From contig JAFPNP010000237.1 of the NCBI GenBank assembly GCA_017411125.1, forward strand, positions 1 through 5,947: DNA of 5,947 bases, given 5' to 3'. Shown piece by piece: positions 5,694 to 5,947 of this stretch. The notes under the pieces were generated by a model. That model searched no databases, was not told the DNA's origin, and saw only the letters and a list, made by a program, of their open reading frames with translations. Numbering within the stretch: position 1 is the stretch's first letter; each line of letters opens with the position of its first letter. This DNA comes from Kiritimatiellia bacterium. GTDB lineage: Bacteria; Verrucomicrobiota; Kiritimatiellia; RFP12; UBA1067. The position numbers and the translations under genes were made by a program.

Positions 5694-5710
5694 GTTTGCC
5701 CTGTATACGC
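5694..5710 (-). repeat. Leader repeat, copy 1 (before sctB)
   Basis: Minus-strand GCGTATACAGGGCAAAC matches the element before sctE (2668-2684) with one mismatch (T for A at the sixth base). It starts about 18 nt downstream of the predicted transcription start and ends 32 nt before the ATG, so it should be in the 5' untranslated RNA. No copy was seen before the 264-aa gene or the chaperone gene. Confidence 0.6.
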
Positions 5711-5734
5711 ACATGCCATGGGCTGGTTACAAGA

Positions 5735-5763
5735 ATGATAACATATTATTCCCGCCGTTTCAA
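5735..5763 (-). promoter_or_regulatory. Predicted sigma-70-type promoter of the translocator operon
   Basis: On the minus strand TTGAAA (-35, plus-strand 5758-5763) and TATCAT (-10, plus-strand 5735-5740) are separated by 17 bp. Both boxes match the housekeeping consensus at four or more of six bases. Transcription would begin near 5728 and give a leader of roughly 65 nt before the sctB ATG. The local sequence is AT-rich compared with the genes around it. No motif for a known T3SS activator is recognisable. Confidence 0.6.
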
Positions 5764-5858
5764 CTGGCGCGTTTCTTTGGAGGTTCCCCAATTTTTTCTT
5801 TGCTGGCGAGGCGTCGCGGAGGCCTGTGCGTTTTCGAGCCAGTTTTAGGGAAAGAGCG

Positions 5859-5888
5859 TTGCTTTTCAAGTTCGATCTTCGGTATAAT
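5859..5888 (+). promoter_or_regulatory. Predicted sigma-70-type promoter of the rightward gene
   Basis: TTGCTT (5859-5864) and a perfect TATAAT (5883-5888) are 18 bp apart. The start point would be near 5895, about 30 nt before the ATG at 5925. The promoter diverges from the operon promoter. The two -35 boxes are 95 bp apart, enough for shared control of both transcripts. Confidence 0.7.
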
Positions 5889-5924
5889 ACGAAGTGCTAA
5901 ACACCAAACAAGAAAGGCAACACC

Positions 5925-5947
5925 ATGTATGATACCACAATTGCGGC
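5925..5947 (+). CDS. Start of a rightward gene (3' partial), product unknown
   Basis: Only ATG and the next six full codons (MYDTTIA) fall in the window. The call rests on the promoter at 5859-5888 and on AAAGG (5913-5917) at 7 nt spacing before the ATG. No function can be read from seven residues. A gene divergent from a T3SS operon is often a regulator or another secretion gene, but that is a guess here. Confidence 0.6.

Noticed and set aside
5762..5844. Inverted repeat AACTGGC / GCCAGTT (5762-5768 and 5838-5844) between the divergent promoters, a possible operator pair
   Set aside because: A seven-base inverted pair is expected by chance reasonably often within about 95 bp. The arms are 69 bp apart, and the flanking bases do not extend the match convincingly.
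4688..5869. A 393-codon minus-strand frame reaching from the divergent intergenic region into sctB
   Set aside because: It is the out-of-frame reading of sctB with an Arg/Gly/His-rich translation. It would start upstream of the predicted promoter and shows no family features.

Overview
The window looks like a piece of chromosome from a GC-rich, Gram-negative, didermic bacterium. It carries a type III secretion (T3SS) translocator operon next to what looks like the end of a type II secretion / type IV pilus pseudopilin gene. The divergent protein sequences, the high GC and the combination of secretion genes would fit the PVC group (Verrucomicrobiota, Lentisphaerota, Kiritimatiellota). That placement is inference only; nothing in the window fixes the taxon.

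Layout, left to right. (1) Positions 2-397 (+): the 3' end of a gene truncated by the window edge, with a GspK-like C-terminus. (2) Positions 461-1507 (+): a 348-aa protein with an N-terminal membrane anchor and a very long charged Ala/Lys/Glu helix, probably co-transcribed with (1). (3) Positions 1501-1531: a 31-bp near-perfect palindrome between convergent genes, probably a two-sided transcription stop or RNA 3' end. (4) Positions 5661 down to 1547 (-): a four-gene operon read right to left. It encodes a SctB-like minor translocator (526 aa), an unassigned coiled-coil protein with one hydrophobic segment (264 aa), a SycD/IpgC-type TPR chaperone (160 aa) and a SctE (YopB/IpaB-type) major translocator (366 aa). 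Gaps between genes are 39, 43 and 73 nt and each gene has its own Shine-Dalgarno site. (5) Positions 5662-5924: a divergent intergenic region with a good sigma-70-type promoter facing each way. (6) Positions 5925-5947 (+): the first codons of another gene.

By analogy with known systems, the chaperone should hold the hydrophobic translocators soluble in the cytoplasm before export through the needle. The translocators would then insert in the host membrane as the translocon pore. No needle, basal-body or ATPase gene is visible here, so the rest of the T3SS must lie elsewhere. The most interesting points are the gene order, the unassigned 264-aa cargo-like protein inside the operon, an enlarged SctB with a long inserted helical region, a consensus PxLxxP chaperone-binding motif in SctE, and a 17-nt element (16/17 identical) repeated in the leaders of both translocator genes.
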